A stretch of DNA of 64,000 nt from Opitutaceae bacterium (lineage in GTDB: Bacteria; Verrucomicrobiota; Verrucomicrobiia; Opitutales; Opitutaceae), in assembly GCA_028284385.1 (NCBI GenBank), contig JANQRT010000069.1, positions 1-64,000 on the forward strand, read 5' to 3'. Position 1 is the first letter of the stretch. Every line of letters begins with the position of its first letter. Positions 16,251-25,538 of this stretch are shown here, piece after piece. Below the pieces are notes generated by a model. It searched no databases. It was not told where the DNA came from and was given only the letters and a program-made list of their open reading frames with translations. The translations under genes and the position numbers were made by a program.

Positions 16251-16922
16251 ATGGACGCGCAAAGATTTATAATCATTGCCATAGATGGAGGAGCGGCTTC
16301 TGGAAAATCGTCCACTTCTCGGGGCCTAAGAGATCGATTTAGTCTTTTGAGAGTGGATACAGGATCGTTTTATAGATCTATAACGTTGACCTTATTGAAT
16401 GCCGACATAGAGCCGAAGAGCGACCAGAATCTAGCAGACGCCCTGGAAGGACTGAAACTCGAAACGATAATCGAGAATGGCGATGCGATGATTTCGATCG
16501 ATGGGTGGATACCGGATGAATCCATTAGGAGTGAACGCGTAAATCATCATGTTTCCGAATACGCCGCTCTGCCAGAAGTAAGGAAACGTCTATTGGAATA
16601 TCAAAGAAATCAAGTGCAGGTAGCTAAAGCGAACGGGTTTGCTGGAATGATAATGGAAGGACGAGATATTGGTTCGGTCATTTTTCCTGAAGCCGACGTT
16701 AAGCTTTATCTCCAGGCGGATCCAGAGGCCAGAGCTCTTCGTCGAGCAAAGGAAGGCATTGTCGATAGCATGACAAAAAGAGACAGAATCGATTCCACTC
16801 GAAAAAACGCCCCGCTCATGCGCCCGGAAGGTTCCATTCTAATAGATTCGTCTCACATGACGCTAGATGAAGTGATCGAGGAAGCTGGAAAACATATCGA
16901 GGCTGTATTAAAACGTGATTAG
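16251..16922 (+). CDS. cmk: Cytidylate kinase
   Basis: Phosphorylates CMP and dCMP with ATP. The P-loop is IDGGAASGKSSTSRGL, followed by the NMP-site motif RVDTGSFYRSITL and MEGRDIGSVIFPEADVKLYLQADPEARALRR (LID region). The 223-residue length is normal. It lies 3 bp after aroA and its stop precedes the plsC TTG start by 3 bp; aroA-cmk linkage is common in bacteria. Confidence 0.95.
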   Translation: MDAQRFIIIAIDGGAASGKSSTSRGLRDRFSLLRVDTGSFYRSITLTLLNADIEPKSDQNLADALEGLKLETIIENGDAMISIDGWIPDESIRSERVNHHVSEYAALPEVRKRLLEYQRNQVQVAKANGFAGMIMEGRDIGSVIFPEADVKLYLQADPEARALRRAKEGIVDSMTKRDRIDSTRKNAPLMRPEGSILIDSSHMTLDEVIEEAGKHIEAVLKRD

Positions 16923-16925
16923 ATT

Positions 16926-17573
16926 TTGAGTACGGGAAATCATATTTACTGGATCAGCCATTCCTTGATTCGCCATTTCTACATTGAACTGCTAAGAGGA
17001 GACGTAGAAGGCTTGAATCGCATTCCGAGAAAGGGCTCCTGCATTCTAGCCTCTAACCATGCTAGCCACTTCGATCCGCCCCTAGTCGGATGTAAGATCA
17101 TGCGGCAAATGCATTTCTTCGCTCGCAAAACACTGTGGAAGCCTGGCATTGCTAGCTGGTGGCTAAACGCCGTGGAAACCATACCTGTCGATCGCGACGG
17201 AGAGTCGGATGTAAGAGCTCTGAAGCTTACCATCAAAGCATTGAAGAACAATGGACTGCTAACTCTCTTCCCCGAGGGGACGCGAAGCAAGGATGGCATG
17301 CTGCAAAATGCGAAACCAGGAATTGGTATGATCGCGGCCAAAACGCAGTCAGTGGTCGTTCCGTGTCGCATATTCAACTCGCACAAAGTGCTGTCTCGCG
17401 AATCAAAGTTTCCAAACCTGAATATTTCAATACATCTGAAATACGGAAAACCGTTGTATCCATCTGATTATGACCCAGGTAAAGAAGCCGGTAAGCAAAG
17501 ATATCAGATGATAGCTGATTCCATTATGCGGGCGATAGGCGAATTAAAGCTTCCTCGACAAAGAATTCTCTGA
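16926..17573 (+). CDS. plsC: 1-acyl-glycerol-3-phosphate acyltransferase (PlsC family)
   Basis: Phospholipid acyltransferase: the H-x4-D motif is in ASNHASHFDPP and the glycerol-phosphate-binding motif is LFPEGTRSKDG, with a further VVPCRIFNS segment. There is no long membrane anchor, as in other short members of about 215 residues. The start is TTG 16926, immediately after the cmk stop; there is no ATG that keeps the N-terminal segment. The gene is last in the tyrA-aroA-cmk-plsC run and convergent with the SNF2 helicase. Confidence 0.9.
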   Translation: MSTGNHIYWISHSLIRHFYIELLRGDVEGLNRIPRKGSCILASNHASHFDPPLVGCKIMRQMHFFARKTLWKPGIASWWLNAVETIPVDRDGESDVRALKLTIKALKNNGLLTLFPEGTRSKDGMLQNAKPGIGMIAAKTQSVVVPCRIFNSHKVLSRESKFPNLNISIHLKYGKPLYPSDYDPGKEAGKQRYQMIADSIMRAIGELKLPRQRIL

Positions 17574-17591
17574 AGTTTCAATCAATAAACA

Positions 17592-20096
17592 TCAATCGCT
17601 TTGAGACAAGACCAAGAGGGCCTCAAGCGATTTAAAATGTCTGGCAATCTGATCTGCTCCAGACGCCGTGTTCTGGACGATGCTTTCAAAAAGCTCGCTC
17701 TTGTCTCGCTGCAACTGATGGATGCGTTCCTCAATGGTCCCTTTGGCAATCAATCGGTAAACGAAAACGGTATTTTTTTGCCCAATACGATGAACACGAT
17801 CAATAGCCTGATTCTCGACAGCGGGATTCCACCATGGATCGAGAAGAAACACATAATCGGCGGCATGCAGGGTGATTCCCGTACCAGCGGCCCTCAAGCT
17901 GACCAGTATAGCGGCGGTATCAGTTGAATCCTGGAATTGCCTCACCGGCGTTTCTCTATCGCGGGTGGCTCCGGTCAATTCGTAAAGCGGCAAATCGGGA
18001 AACGAAGCCTCCATCAGCTCTCGAACCCGATTCAGAAAACGAACAAATTGGCTGAAGATGACTACCTTGTGCCCAGTTCCCAAGACTTCGATCAGCTTCT
18101 CCAAAAGGACCATCAGCTTTCCACTATCCTCGAGAGCAGCATCTACCCAGGGAAGTAAATCCGGATCGCAACTGGCCTGCCGAAGTCTTGTCAACAGGCT
18201 AAGCGTTGCGAATCGATGGCTTTGCAAGGCGGCTCCCAAATCGCTTCCAATCTTCTTCGCCCCGGCTGCGCAAATGCTAGCGTATTCCGTCGCTTGCAGT
18301 TTACTGATTGAGCAGACCTGATCGATGATGATTTTCTCGGGCAAATCATCCGCCACCTGATCTTTAGTGCGACGCAAAACGAAAGGCTGTATTTGATCGC
18401 GTAGCCGTGATTTGAAGGCGTTCGGATTCTCCTTCAGTCGGGTTTCAAACTGGTAGCGAGGCCCTAGCAGTCCTGGCATAAGGAACTGAAAGGAGGGCCA
18501 AATGTCCAGAGGACGATTCTCAATAGGGGTACCCGTCAAAGCGATTCGCTTTTCGGCATTAATACGCAGACAAGATCGAGTCGCTTTCGTATCCGGATTC
18601 TTAATAAACTGAGCCTCGTCAATGATGGCGTAATCGAAAAGGCGTTTTTCCAGTTTCTCGATTCTGTTGCGCAGCAAAGCGAAACTGATCACGAGAACAT
18701 CCCAATCCAGAATATCTTCCTCGAGCGGCTGATTCACATAGCGCTGCACTCGTATTTTTGGAGCGAATTTTCCAAATTCCGATATCCAGACTGGCACTAC
18801 GCTTGAAGGGCAGACTACTAAGGCTTTCCGGCCAGACTCCAATTCCTCCTTGGTCAGCGCGATCACTTGAACCGTCTTGCCAAGACCCATCTCGTCTGCC
18901 AAAAGGCAATGGCAACCGCCTTCGAGCATTCGCGACATCCAGTTGACTCCGTTTTCCTGATACGGCCGCAGACCTGCAAGAAACGTTTTGCCATTCCTTT
19001 CTTGGGGATTGAGCAAACGGTCTCGCCAGCTACGTAGCTTTTCATCAAGCTCTAGAGTTTGCTTTTCGTTTTCCGACGGAAAAAGGGAAAACAGCTGGTA
19101 AAGCTGCCGCTCGGAATTCTCGCCACTGGATTTCCCGGTGTGATCCCAATCAGCAATTAACTGCCGCGAAGCGCTAGAAAGTCGGATGATACCGTGCTCA
19201 GGAGCCAGAATAGGCGACCCGTTGTTCTTGAGAAGAAGCTCTTGGTCTTCAGGCGAGAGCAACCCTCTACCACTGTCGAAAATCCATTGCAGGTCGAGCT
19301 TGCCACCTTCTCCTAAAGTAGCCCTGGCCCTTACGTCCAACGCAGTGACCGACTCTTGAACCCGCGAAATATTTTCATGCTCTTCGGTGGAAAACGATTT
19401 CTTCCAACTTGGCCATACCTTGTGAATGAAAAAAGGAATCTCGGCCAGATTCTCCAAGAGGTAGCCATTGAAATCCGCGCAGTACTCGAAATGCGACTTT
19501 CGCGCTAAAGCAGCCAAAGTGATTAGCCTTTCACGCTCGACGGAATTTCTGGCTCTCGGACTTCCGTCGCCGTCTCGTAAGGCAGGGGTTCTCTCATCGC
19601 GGTCCGAAAGCCAATATGCCTGACAGACCAGACCTCGATAATGGGTGTCGAGCACCAGATGTAGCATCCTGACATCGTCAAGATACCCGCCCCCCCCTTG
19701 AGGCTGGGGACCCGCAGACTGGCTTTCATCCTCCATCTCAAGAACGTCATCGCTGAGAAGAGAAAGATCTTCATCCGCAAGCAGTTCCTCGATTTCGAGA
19801 AAACCGGCTACGGCAATCGCATCGCCATATAGCGAATCGGCCGAAGAGGAACGAATAGTGAAATCAGTATTCTCCCATTCGACAACTGAGTAGCTCTCTT
19901 CTTTGCCCTCCTTGCAGGTCATGATCGCATCGCTCTCGCTGAGGGATACCTCCCTAATGTTTCCCTTTCGGTAAAGCGTGCGACCGCGAGCGATGGCCTC
20001 ATGAGAAAAACGCCCTTCCCACTCCTTTTCCAAAAAACGACTCCAAACCTTCAAAGACCTTCTGGAGTAAAGTCGATTTGCCCCTTTCCAATGCAT
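17592..20096 (-). CDS. SNF2-family DEAD/DEAH-box helicase
   Basis: Swi2/Snf2 ATPase of the bacterial HepA-like group. Helicase motifs: CHCLLADEMGLGKTVQVIAL (I), DYAIIDEAQFIKNPDTKAT (II), ALTGTPIENRPLDIWPSFQFLMPGLLG (III region), and DRVHRIGQKNTVFVYRLIAKGTIEE (VI), ending about 834 residues in all. The N-terminal half is long and poorly conserved; its first 100 residues resemble the SWIM-helicase arrangement but the CxC...CxH zinc ligands are missing. ATG 20096 is preferred; a TTG at 20135 would add 13 residues. The gene probably remodels protein-nucleic acid complexes; the specific target is unknown. Confidence 0.9.
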   Translation of the reverse strand: MHWKGANRLYSRRSLKVWSRFLEKEWEGRFSHEAIARGRTLYRKGNIREVSLSESDAIMTCKEGKEESYSVVEWENTDFTIRSSSADSLYGDAIAVAGFLEIEELLADEDLSLLSDDVLEMEDESQSAGPQPQGGGGYLDDVRMLHLVLDTHYRGLVCQAYWLSDRDERTPALRDGDGSPRARNSVERERLITLAALARKSHFEYCADFNGYLLENLAEIPFFIHKVWPSWKKSFSTEEHENISRVQESVTALDVRARATLGEGGKLDLQWIFDSGRGLLSPEDQELLLKNNGSPILAPEHGIIRLSSASRQLIADWDHTGKSSGENSERQLYQLFSLFPSENEKQTLELDEKLRSWRDRLLNPQERNGKTFLAGLRPYQENGVNWMSRMLEGGCHCLLADEMGLGKTVQVIALTKEELESGRKALVVCPSSVVPVWISEFGKFAPKIRVQRYVNQPLEEDILDWDVLVISFALLRNRIEKLEKRLFDYAIIDEAQFIKNPDTKATRSCLRINAEKRIALTGTPIENRPLDIWPSFQFLMPGLLGPRYQFETRLKENPNAFKSRLRDQIQPFVLRRTKDQVADDLPEKIIIDQVCSISKLQATEYASICAAGAKKIGSDLGAALQSHRFATLSLLTRLRQASCDPDLLPWVDAALEDSGKLMVLLEKLIEVLGTGHKVVIFSQFVRFLNRVRELMEASFPDLPLYELTGATRDRETPVRQFQDSTDTAAILVSLRAAGTGITLHAADYVFLLDPWWNPAVENQAIDRVHRIGQKNTVFVYRLIAKGTIEERIHQLQRDKSELFESIVQNTASGADQIARHFKSLEALLVLSQSD

Positions 20097-20278
20097 AAAC
20101 CGTATACCTAAACATTTCTTGGAATTTCCAATCAATCCTTTTTGCCTCGAGAAATTGATTCATCGCCTAAACGCTGATAGGCTATGGCGAAGCGAAAATG
20201 AAGACTTGCGAAACATTCCTGCCTTTTCGCTTGTTGTATTAGGCTGACGCTGTATTTCGCTCCTTAGATTCCATCGCT

Positions 20279-20932
20279 ATGATTTCCTCCATTCGAAAGG
20301 CCTTTCTCTCAGGACTGGTGCTGCTAGCTCCCCTTGGCATCACGTTTTTCGTCTTCAACTGGCTGGTTGTGAGAATCGGAGGGAGTTTTAAAAAACAGCT
20401 CCTCTTTTTCGTTCCGGACGAATTGATCGCGAAAGAAAACCTGGAGATGCTTTGGAATGCGCTAGCGACCATCATCGTGCTCTTGCTGATTACGCTGCTT
20501 GGCTACCTCTCCAGATACGTAATAGCCAAGTATCTGTTTTCGATTGGAGAGAAAGTGCTCAAGAACTTGCCGATCGTAAACACGGTTTACACTTCCGTTA
20601 AGCAGATTGTGGATACATTTAGCTCTGACAAGCGAGCTGTATTCGAAAAGGTGGCGCTGGTACAATTCCCGCGACCTGGCTGTTTCGCCGTCGGATTTCT
20701 AACAGGCGATACGCGGGGCGAAGTCAAAGGTCGCCTGGAGCACAAGTCCATCAACGTTTTCGTGCCTACGACTCCTAATCCGACGAGCGGCTTTCTCGTC
20801 ATGCTGCCGGAAGATCAAGTTCAGATTCTGGATATGTCGGTGGGCGAAGGCATGAAGCTTATCATATCGGGCGGCGCCGTCGTCCCCGAATGGCCTCCCA
20901 AGGTTGAACTAGCCGAAGCGGACACCGCATAA
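20279..20932 (+). CDS. DUF502 family inner-membrane protein
   Basis: Two N-terminal membrane helices (FLSGLVLLAPLGITFFVFNWL and ALATIIVLLLITLLGYLS) precede the DUF502 core: IGEKVLKNLPIVNTVYTSVKQ, then VALVQFPRPGCFAVGFLTGDT, VFVPTTPNPTSGFLVMLPEDQV and MSVGEGMKLIISGGAVVP. The family is widespread in Gram-negatives; its function is not established. The 217-residue length is typical. A RecO-like gene follows after 8 bp, so the two are probably co-transcribed. Confidence 0.9.
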   Translation: MISSIRKAFLSGLVLLAPLGITFFVFNWLVVRIGGSFKKQLLFFVPDELIAKENLEMLWNALATIIVLLLITLLGYLSRYVIAKYLFSIGEKVLKNLPIVNTVYTSVKQIVDTFSSDKRAVFEKVALVQFPRPGCFAVGFLTGDTRGEVKGRLEHKSINVFVPTTPNPTSGFLVMLPEDQVQILDMSVGEGMKLIISGGAVVPEWPPKVELAEADTA

Positions 20933-20940
20933 ATGAGATA

Positions 20941-21564
20941 ATGGCTTCGCCTCTCGTTTCAACGCAGGCTCTAGTCCTCCAGAAAGAATCGAGAGGGAAT
21001 TCCTTTTCAGCCGCCCGCATCCTTTCTCCAACGCTTGGCTGCCTGGACGCGTTAATGCGAAAAAGCTCAAAACTGGATCGTATTTCCCAGGTGGATATGT
21101 TTGACGACGGGGAGTTCATTCTCGAGATGAAGGAGAATTCGCATTCGGGTTTCATAAAGGAATATAACTTGAAGCGTCGACGACACGACATCGCGAAGAA
21201 CTACAATGCCTTTATGGCAGCGTCGAAGATGGCGAAGCTCATTGTAGCGAACCCGACGCATCCCGAAAACGCCGACGATGTTCATAAGCTTTTGAAGAGA
21301 AGTCTAGACGCATGGGAACGAGGGGCTTCCCCTCAAGCGACTCTCTTTAAATGCATGTATTTATATTGCAAGGACGAAGGCTATCCGATCAAGGAGGAGT
21401 GGAGAATGCAGCTTCCGAAGAGGCTTCGAGACATTGTAGACTACATACTTGTAACGCCACTCGACCAGATAAAGGTAGAAGAATCGGATTTGGAGAAGGC
21501 GCTTCAAGGCATACGCCAATACATGAGCAGAAGCACCCACTTGTTCATTGCCGAAAAGCATTAA
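20941..21564 (+). CDS. recO: RecO-like DNA repair protein
   Basis: The start STQALVLQKESRGNSFSAARILSPTLGCL matches the RecO N-terminal OB fold (usually TxAIVLxxxxxGExDxxVxLLT), followed by a helical region (AKNYNAFMAASKMAKLI) as in RecO. At 207 residues it is shorter than the usual 230-260 and lacks the C-terminal CxxC zinc site (only CMYLYCKDEGYP is seen), so this is a divergent member. RecO anneals SSB-coated DNA and loads RecA with RecR. The DUF502-recO pairing gives no functional clue. Assignment is moderate. Confidence 0.6.
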   Translation: MASPLVSTQALVLQKESRGNSFSAARILSPTLGCLDALMRKSSKLDRISQVDMFDDGEFILEMKENSHSGFIKEYNLKRRRHDIAKNYNAFMAASKMAKLIVANPTHPENADDVHKLLKRSLDAWERGASPQATLFKCMYLYCKDEGYPIKEEWRMQLPKRLRDIVDYILVTPLDQIKVEESDLEKALQGIRQYMSRSTHLFIAEKH

Positions 21565-21600
21565 GCAAGTTTGTATTGAAAATGCACTACAAAAGCTAGA

Positions 21601-22455
21601 CTACAAAAACGGGTTGTCGGCATCCTTCACAACGCCGTCTTTCAATGCTGCCGATCGAGGAACTAGAACGTTTTTAAGCTCGGCGAAAGCTCCTTCGAGT
21701 ACCGCAAGCCAATGGACCGGGCGAAAGGTTTCTCCTCTTCTTAATGAAGCAGCCTCGAAACCCCGAGCCAGATCCTGCATATTCCATGCTCCTATCAAGC
21801 CGAGACTTCCTTTAAGCGAATGAGCCAACCGGCCCATCTCATCGTCTCGACCATCCTCAACCGCTTGTCGCAACTCTAGTAGAATCATTTTAACCGCCTT
21901 CAGAAAATGGCTAATGATAGCCTCCCTAGTGGCTCCAGACTCGGAAACATGGATACAGTATTCGTTTAACATTCTAGCGTCGTAAATTCCAGATTTCCTA
22001 GTTTCCTCTTCTCGGTTTGGGCTTATCGATGGAACGGTTGTCTCCGCTCCAAACAAATACTTATCAAGGACGCTTAGGAGTAGATTAAAATCAATAGGCT
22101 TGTGAATCAAATCAACCATTCCGGCCATTACGCTATTTTGCTCATTGTCGCGGAAAACTTTAGCCGTCACGCCAATAACTAAAGGCTTCTCGCCTGAGCC
22201 TGCGTTTTCGATTATTCGCTGTGTCGCCTCGTATCCATTTAGACCAGGAAGCATGATGTCCATTAGAACCAAATCGTATTTACTACTGTCATACATGTCC
22301 ACAGCAGTTAGCCCATTATCGACGATATCGAATTCGAACCCGTAGTCTCGGAGGAAAAAAGAGAAAATATCGGCATTAAGCAAATTGTCCTCCACCACGA
22401 GTATACGCTTACCCGCGCGCATCTCCTCCGTCACTTGACCATTCTCAATCCCCAT
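21601..22455 (-). CDS. Response regulator with C-terminal Hpt domain
   Basis: A receiver domain (about 10-135; acidic VVEDN, phosphoacceptor Asp in DLVLMDIMLPG, VTAK, and Lys in IHKPIDF) is joined to a histidine phosphotransfer domain with MGRLAHSLKGSLGLIGA (phospho-His). Such receiver-Hpt proteins relay phosphate between a hybrid kinase and a final regulator. ATG 22455 is preferred over TTG 22491. The NarL-type regulator lies upstream on the same strand, 181 bp away, and may be the end acceptor of the same relay (inference). The matching hybrid kinase is not adjacent. Confidence 0.88.
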   Translation of the reverse strand: MGIENGQVTEEMRAGKRILVVEDNLLNADIFSFFLRDYGFEFDIVDNGLTAVDMYDSSKYDLVLMDIMLPGLNGYEATQRIIENAGSGEKPLVIGVTAKVFRDNEQNSVMAGMVDLIHKPIDFNLLLSVLDKYLFGAETTVPSISPNREEETRKSGIYDARMLNEYCIHVSESGATREAIISHFLKAVKMILLELRQAVEDGRDDEMGRLAHSLKGSLGLIGAWNMQDLARGFEAASLRRGETFRPVHWLAVLEGAFAELKNVLVPRSAALKDGVVKDADNPFL

Positions 22456-22636
22456 TTTGATAAAGCTAGAGCTGTAGATTGTCGACCCCAACCATAGAAT
22501 TGGATATTAAGCTGCAGAAGCTGAACATAGGTATTAACAATACGGGTACAAGCTAAACAACACGGAAAACAAGTTTAGAAACGTATTCTGAAAAATTCAA
22601 CAAGAAAGAACACGCACACCCTGAAAGGAAACGACC

Positions 22637-23281
22637 TTACAAGGGAACCAGACCTGTTCGAACGGCAAACAATGTGATGCCCGCGATATCGAAGATTTGC
22701 AGCTTTTTGGAAATATTGCTTCGATGAGATTCGATGGTCTTCACACTGAGACCAAGATTGTTGGATATCTCTCGATTGGTCATTCCAGCGGCAACGAAAA
22801 TGACTATCTGCCTCTCGCGGTCGCTCAACGTTTCAAGAAGCTCTTTTTGGTCCAAGGCATCGGGGGCTTCCGCAACCACTTTAGTCGAGGCCTTTACGAA
22901 AATATTGCCTTTGGCAACCGCTTCAATGGCCTGCTCGAAAACGGAGAACTCCTCTTTCTTATTAAGAAAGCCCGTTGCGCCGAGTGAAAGTAAAGCGCCG
23001 ATCCGCTTTGGATCCTCAACCGAGGAAATAACGAGAATCTTCGTTTTAGGGAATTCCCGAATTAGCTTCTGGGTCAACTCTTGTCCGGACATACCCGGTA
23101 GCCTCAAATCGATAAGCGCAAGATCAGGTTTGGTCTTCTTGCAAATCTTATAAGCCTCCTCTGCCGTTCCTACTTCGCCAACGATCTCGAAACCGAAACG
23201 CTGCTTAATGATCCTAACCAGGAAGTCGCGAAAAAGGGTCTCATCTTCAGCAACAATTACTGTAAGATTATCCTTAGCCAT
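22637..23281 (-). CDS. NarL/FixJ-type response regulator
   Basis: The receiver has VVAEDETLFRDFL-type acidic residues, phosphoacceptor Asp in LALIDLRLPGMSG, the switch Ser in ILVISSVEDP and Lys in FLNKKEE. It is followed by a LuxR-type DNA-binding domain, LSDRERQIVIFVAAGMTNRE and NNLGLSVKTIESHRSNIS. Length of 214 is standard. Its ATG faces a 455-bp AT-rich intergenic region with GGTAAT/ATTACC repeats that could be its own operators. No cognate kinase lies beside it. Confidence 0.93.
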   Translation of the reverse strand: MAKDNLTVIVAEDETLFRDFLVRIIKQRFGFEIVGEVGTAEEAYKICKKTKPDLALIDLRLPGMSGQELTQKLIREFPKTKILVISSVEDPKRIGALLSLGATGFLNKKEEFSVFEQAIEAVAKGNIFVKASTKVVAEAPDALDQKELLETLSDRERQIVIFVAAGMTNREISNNLGLSVKTIESHRSNISKKLQIFDIAGITLFAVRTGLVPL

Positions 23282-23736
23282 TAATTGAGGTCAGGGAGGA
23301 ACGCATTAGGGAGGGTGAAACGAAATGGGAAGCGCAAACGAGTGTCATCTAGGCTAAATCTCCGACGAAATGGGAGGACGACTCGAAATGCCGGTACGCC
23401 TTTTTACTGATCAAGTGTTCTTAAGAGTAATTATTGATAAAAAAGGGGTTTGCGACAACCAGTCAAATAGAGACTTATCAGTAACATAATAAAGGCTACC
23501 CTGTACATTGGAATTAATACCTAAGGTAATCGGTAATACTGCTAGCCTGCATTATGGAAATGACCAATTACCTAAAACGATTAAGCCAAAGCCATCCTCC
23601 AAAAAGAACCCCTGGAACGGGGCGTCCCAAAGCGAATTCCAATAAAAAACAAAACCGCCAAGATTCTTTGAATCTTTTTCGTCACCAACAACTTGCTCCT
23701 TGATTCCGCAAAGGAAAAAAACTATTCAACTTCTCT
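23282..23736. other. AT-rich intergenic region with repeats, a terminator-like hairpin and a doubtful small ORF
   Basis: This stretch between the NarL-type regulator and DUF4870 has no large gene. Around 23516-23540 lies TACCTAAGGTAATCGGTAAT, combining a palindrome (TACCT-A-AGGTA) and a GGTAAT direct repeat; ATTACCT recurs near 23568. AAGATTC-TTT-GAATCTT with a T-run (23660-23679) looks like a terminator. An ORF of 49 codons (23554-23703) starts ATGGAAATGACC, is basic and has no recognisable domain; its ribosome binding site is poor and I rate it about 0.25. A transcript ending at the hairpin would be an alternative reading. Confidence 0.4.
23660..23679 (+). terminator. Terminator-like hairpin upstream of DUF4870
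   Basis: A perfect 7-bp stem (AAGATTC/GAATCTT) with loop TTT and a following run of T. It sits 58 bp before the DUF4870 start and has no recognised gene upstream on its strand. Confidence 0.45.
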
Positions 23737-24153
23737 ATGGAACAAGAATCTTCGACCCCTCCTCCAGAGCCTGTAGAAACTCCTTCAGAAACCCCTCAAG
23801 ACGACAACAAACCGGATCGCGATTCAAGAATGTGGGCAATGTTTTCCCACCTAGCGGCGTTTGCCAGCGTTTTCATTCCCATTATCGGCGGAGTAGTTGG
23901 ACCGCTCGTGGTTTGGCTCATTAAAAAGGAAGAAATGCCTTTCGTCGACGATCAAGGCAAGGAATCGATTAATTTCCAAATCACCATGGCAATCGGATTC
24001 TTCATCTCCTTTCTTCTGACCTTTGTCGTCATAGGCATACCTCTACTCCTATTGCTAGGCCTAGCGGATTTGATACTGATTATCATTGCGGCAATCAAGG
24101 CCAACGATGGCGTTCAGTATCGCTATCCCTTCGCCATACGTTTCATCAAGTAA
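23737..24153 (+). CDS. DUF4870 family membrane protein
   Basis: A Pro/Glu/Asp-rich cytosolic start of about 30 residues precedes the DUF4870 core: MWAMFSHLAAFASVFIPIIG, GPLVVWLIKKEEMPFVDDQG, then ESINFQITM and two hydrophobic segments ending in RYPFAIRFIK. It has three membrane helices and 138 residues, normal for the family. Function is not known. A strong terminator follows directly, so it is a single-gene unit. Confidence 0.9.
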   Translation: MEQESSTPPPEPVETPSETPQDDNKPDRDSRMWAMFSHLAAFASVFIPIIGGVVGPLVVWLIKKEEMPFVDDQGKESINFQITMAIGFFISFLLTFVVIGIPLLLLLGLADLILIIIAAIKANDGVQYRYPFAIRFIK

Positions 24154-24175
24154 ACCCTTTTAAAACTAGCTTTTT

Positions 24176-24203
24176 AAGGCGGAACGATTCGTTCCGCCTT
24201 TTT
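24176..24203 (+). terminator. Strong intrinsic terminator after the DUF4870 gene
   Basis: AAGGCGGAACGA pairs perfectly with TCGTTCCGCCTT across one central base and runs into five T. The reverse strand lacks a T-run, so it acts on the plus strand. Confidence 0.9.
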
Positions 24204-24208
24204 CATCT

Positions 24209-25444
24209 CTATCCGCGGCGTATTTCGGATCCTTTAAATCGTATTTGGATTCTCCATACCTTTTTCGTTCGACAGCTTATATGCCCGGTCTGGAGGTCGA
24301 AGGATTCGGGGACTTCGATTTTGTGGAGATCGATTGAGGCATGATACCCACGCTCGGAGAAGACGTCGATCAACATAGCCATAGCTACGGAGTTATTCAA
24401 AAGAGGATCCTCGGAATTGATGTTGGCAATTCCCGTTATCGCATGATGCACCACAATAGGCATGATGTGGTCCTCTATGAAGTCGATCACCTTGTGAAAG
24501 AGATCGGGCTCGTCCATCTCGTATCCATCTAATCGCTTCACCAGTTCCTGCCGAGCATGCTCGACTATTTTGCTAGCAATAGGCAGCCGATGCAGAGAAT
24601 CGAAAGTCCGCGGATCCAACTCCAAGGAACTCTGGTATTGAAGCTCCTTAATGATGTTCTGCTGGACTTCAGAAAGGGATCCTTGAGCATTGATGAAATG
24701 GTAGTGGAATACTTCGCGTAGAGACTGCAGAGCATCGTAGGTTCGCTCCTTGAATACCTGGTAGCGACGTCGAGCAGAGACGGGATCCATGTCCGTCTTC
24801 CTCTCCTCAAGAAGCTGACCCAGTCCAGATCGCCTGACTTCCTCATTGTGATCCTTTACCTCCAGACCGCGTTTCATCTGGCGGGCGACGCTCTCTTTCT
24901 CATCGATGAAGAGCATCATGATGTGGACAATCGGCTGCCTAAATAGCGCTCGATGCTCTGTATTGTAAAACTCGGCACGCAATTGAAGCATCTTATGATA
25001 AAGCAGCTTCATGCATTCCACCTGAGCGAAAGTGCGCGGAAAACCGTCGAGAATGGCCCCATCCTGGTAGTCCGGATCGAGCAATTTCTTAAAGAGAATA
25101 CTGACCACCTCGCGGTCGCCTACCATATTGCCAGAGTCTTTGAGGCGCTGCATCTCCGGTGTATCCAATAAAGAACTAACGACGATAGGAGCGCAAGTCA
25201 GACCACGAGCCTCCATTATGAATGGCGTATTGGTTCCCTTACCCGCGCCTGGAGCTCCGCCAAGCAGAATCAATTCCTTAGGAAAATGGAGGCGGGCTCG
25301 CCCATACTCGCTTTCAAGTTCATTCCAAACCGAATTGAAAATGATCTGAGCGTCCTTTACCTCCAGATCCTGATGCTTGGCCGGGGAAGCGGGAGCTTTA
25401 GCAGCATGATGCGGAGGCTTTTTAGCGGGAGGTTGCTTATTCAT
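24209..25444 (-). CDS. Adenylate kinase-like nucleoside monophosphate kinase with a long C-terminal extension
   Basis: The P-loop is ILLGGAPGAGKGTNTPFI and the NMP-binding motif is GAILDGFPRTFAQVECM, both as in adenylate kinases. A Pro/Ala/Lys-rich tail of about 30 residues precedes them and roughly 170 unassigned residues follow (for example ASKIVEHARQELVKRLDGYE and FIEDHIMPIVVHHAITGIAN). At 411 residues it is nearly twice the usual Adk. The canonical LID (zinc or GRR) motif is hard to place. Phosphotransfer to AMP or another NMP is likely but substrate and extension are uncertain. It is on the opposite strand to DUF4870. Confidence 0.8.
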   Translation of the reverse strand: MNKQPPAKKPPHHAAKAPASPAKHQDLEVKDAQIIFNSVWNELESEYGRARLHFPKELILLGGAPGAGKGTNTPFIMEARGLTCAPIVVSSLLDTPEMQRLKDSGNMVGDREVVSILFKKLLDPDYQDGAILDGFPRTFAQVECMKLLYHKMLQLRAEFYNTEHRALFRQPIVHIMMLFIDEKESVARQMKRGLEVKDHNEEVRRSGLGQLLEERKTDMDPVSARRRYQVFKERTYDALQSLREVFHYHFINAQGSLSEVQQNIIKELQYQSSLELDPRTFDSLHRLPIASKIVEHARQELVKRLDGYEMDEPDLFHKVIDFIEDHIMPIVVHHAITGIANINSEDPLLNNSVAMAMLIDVFSERGYHASIDLHKIEVPESFDLQTGHISCRTKKVWRIQIRFKGSEIRRG

Positions 25445-25538
25445 AGAAATACGTCGCAGCAGATGACGCTCGTGAGACTCGTGACAATGATGTTTTCAAT
25501 TCCTTCCTGAATTCGCGGGACGCTTTCAAGGAATATTT

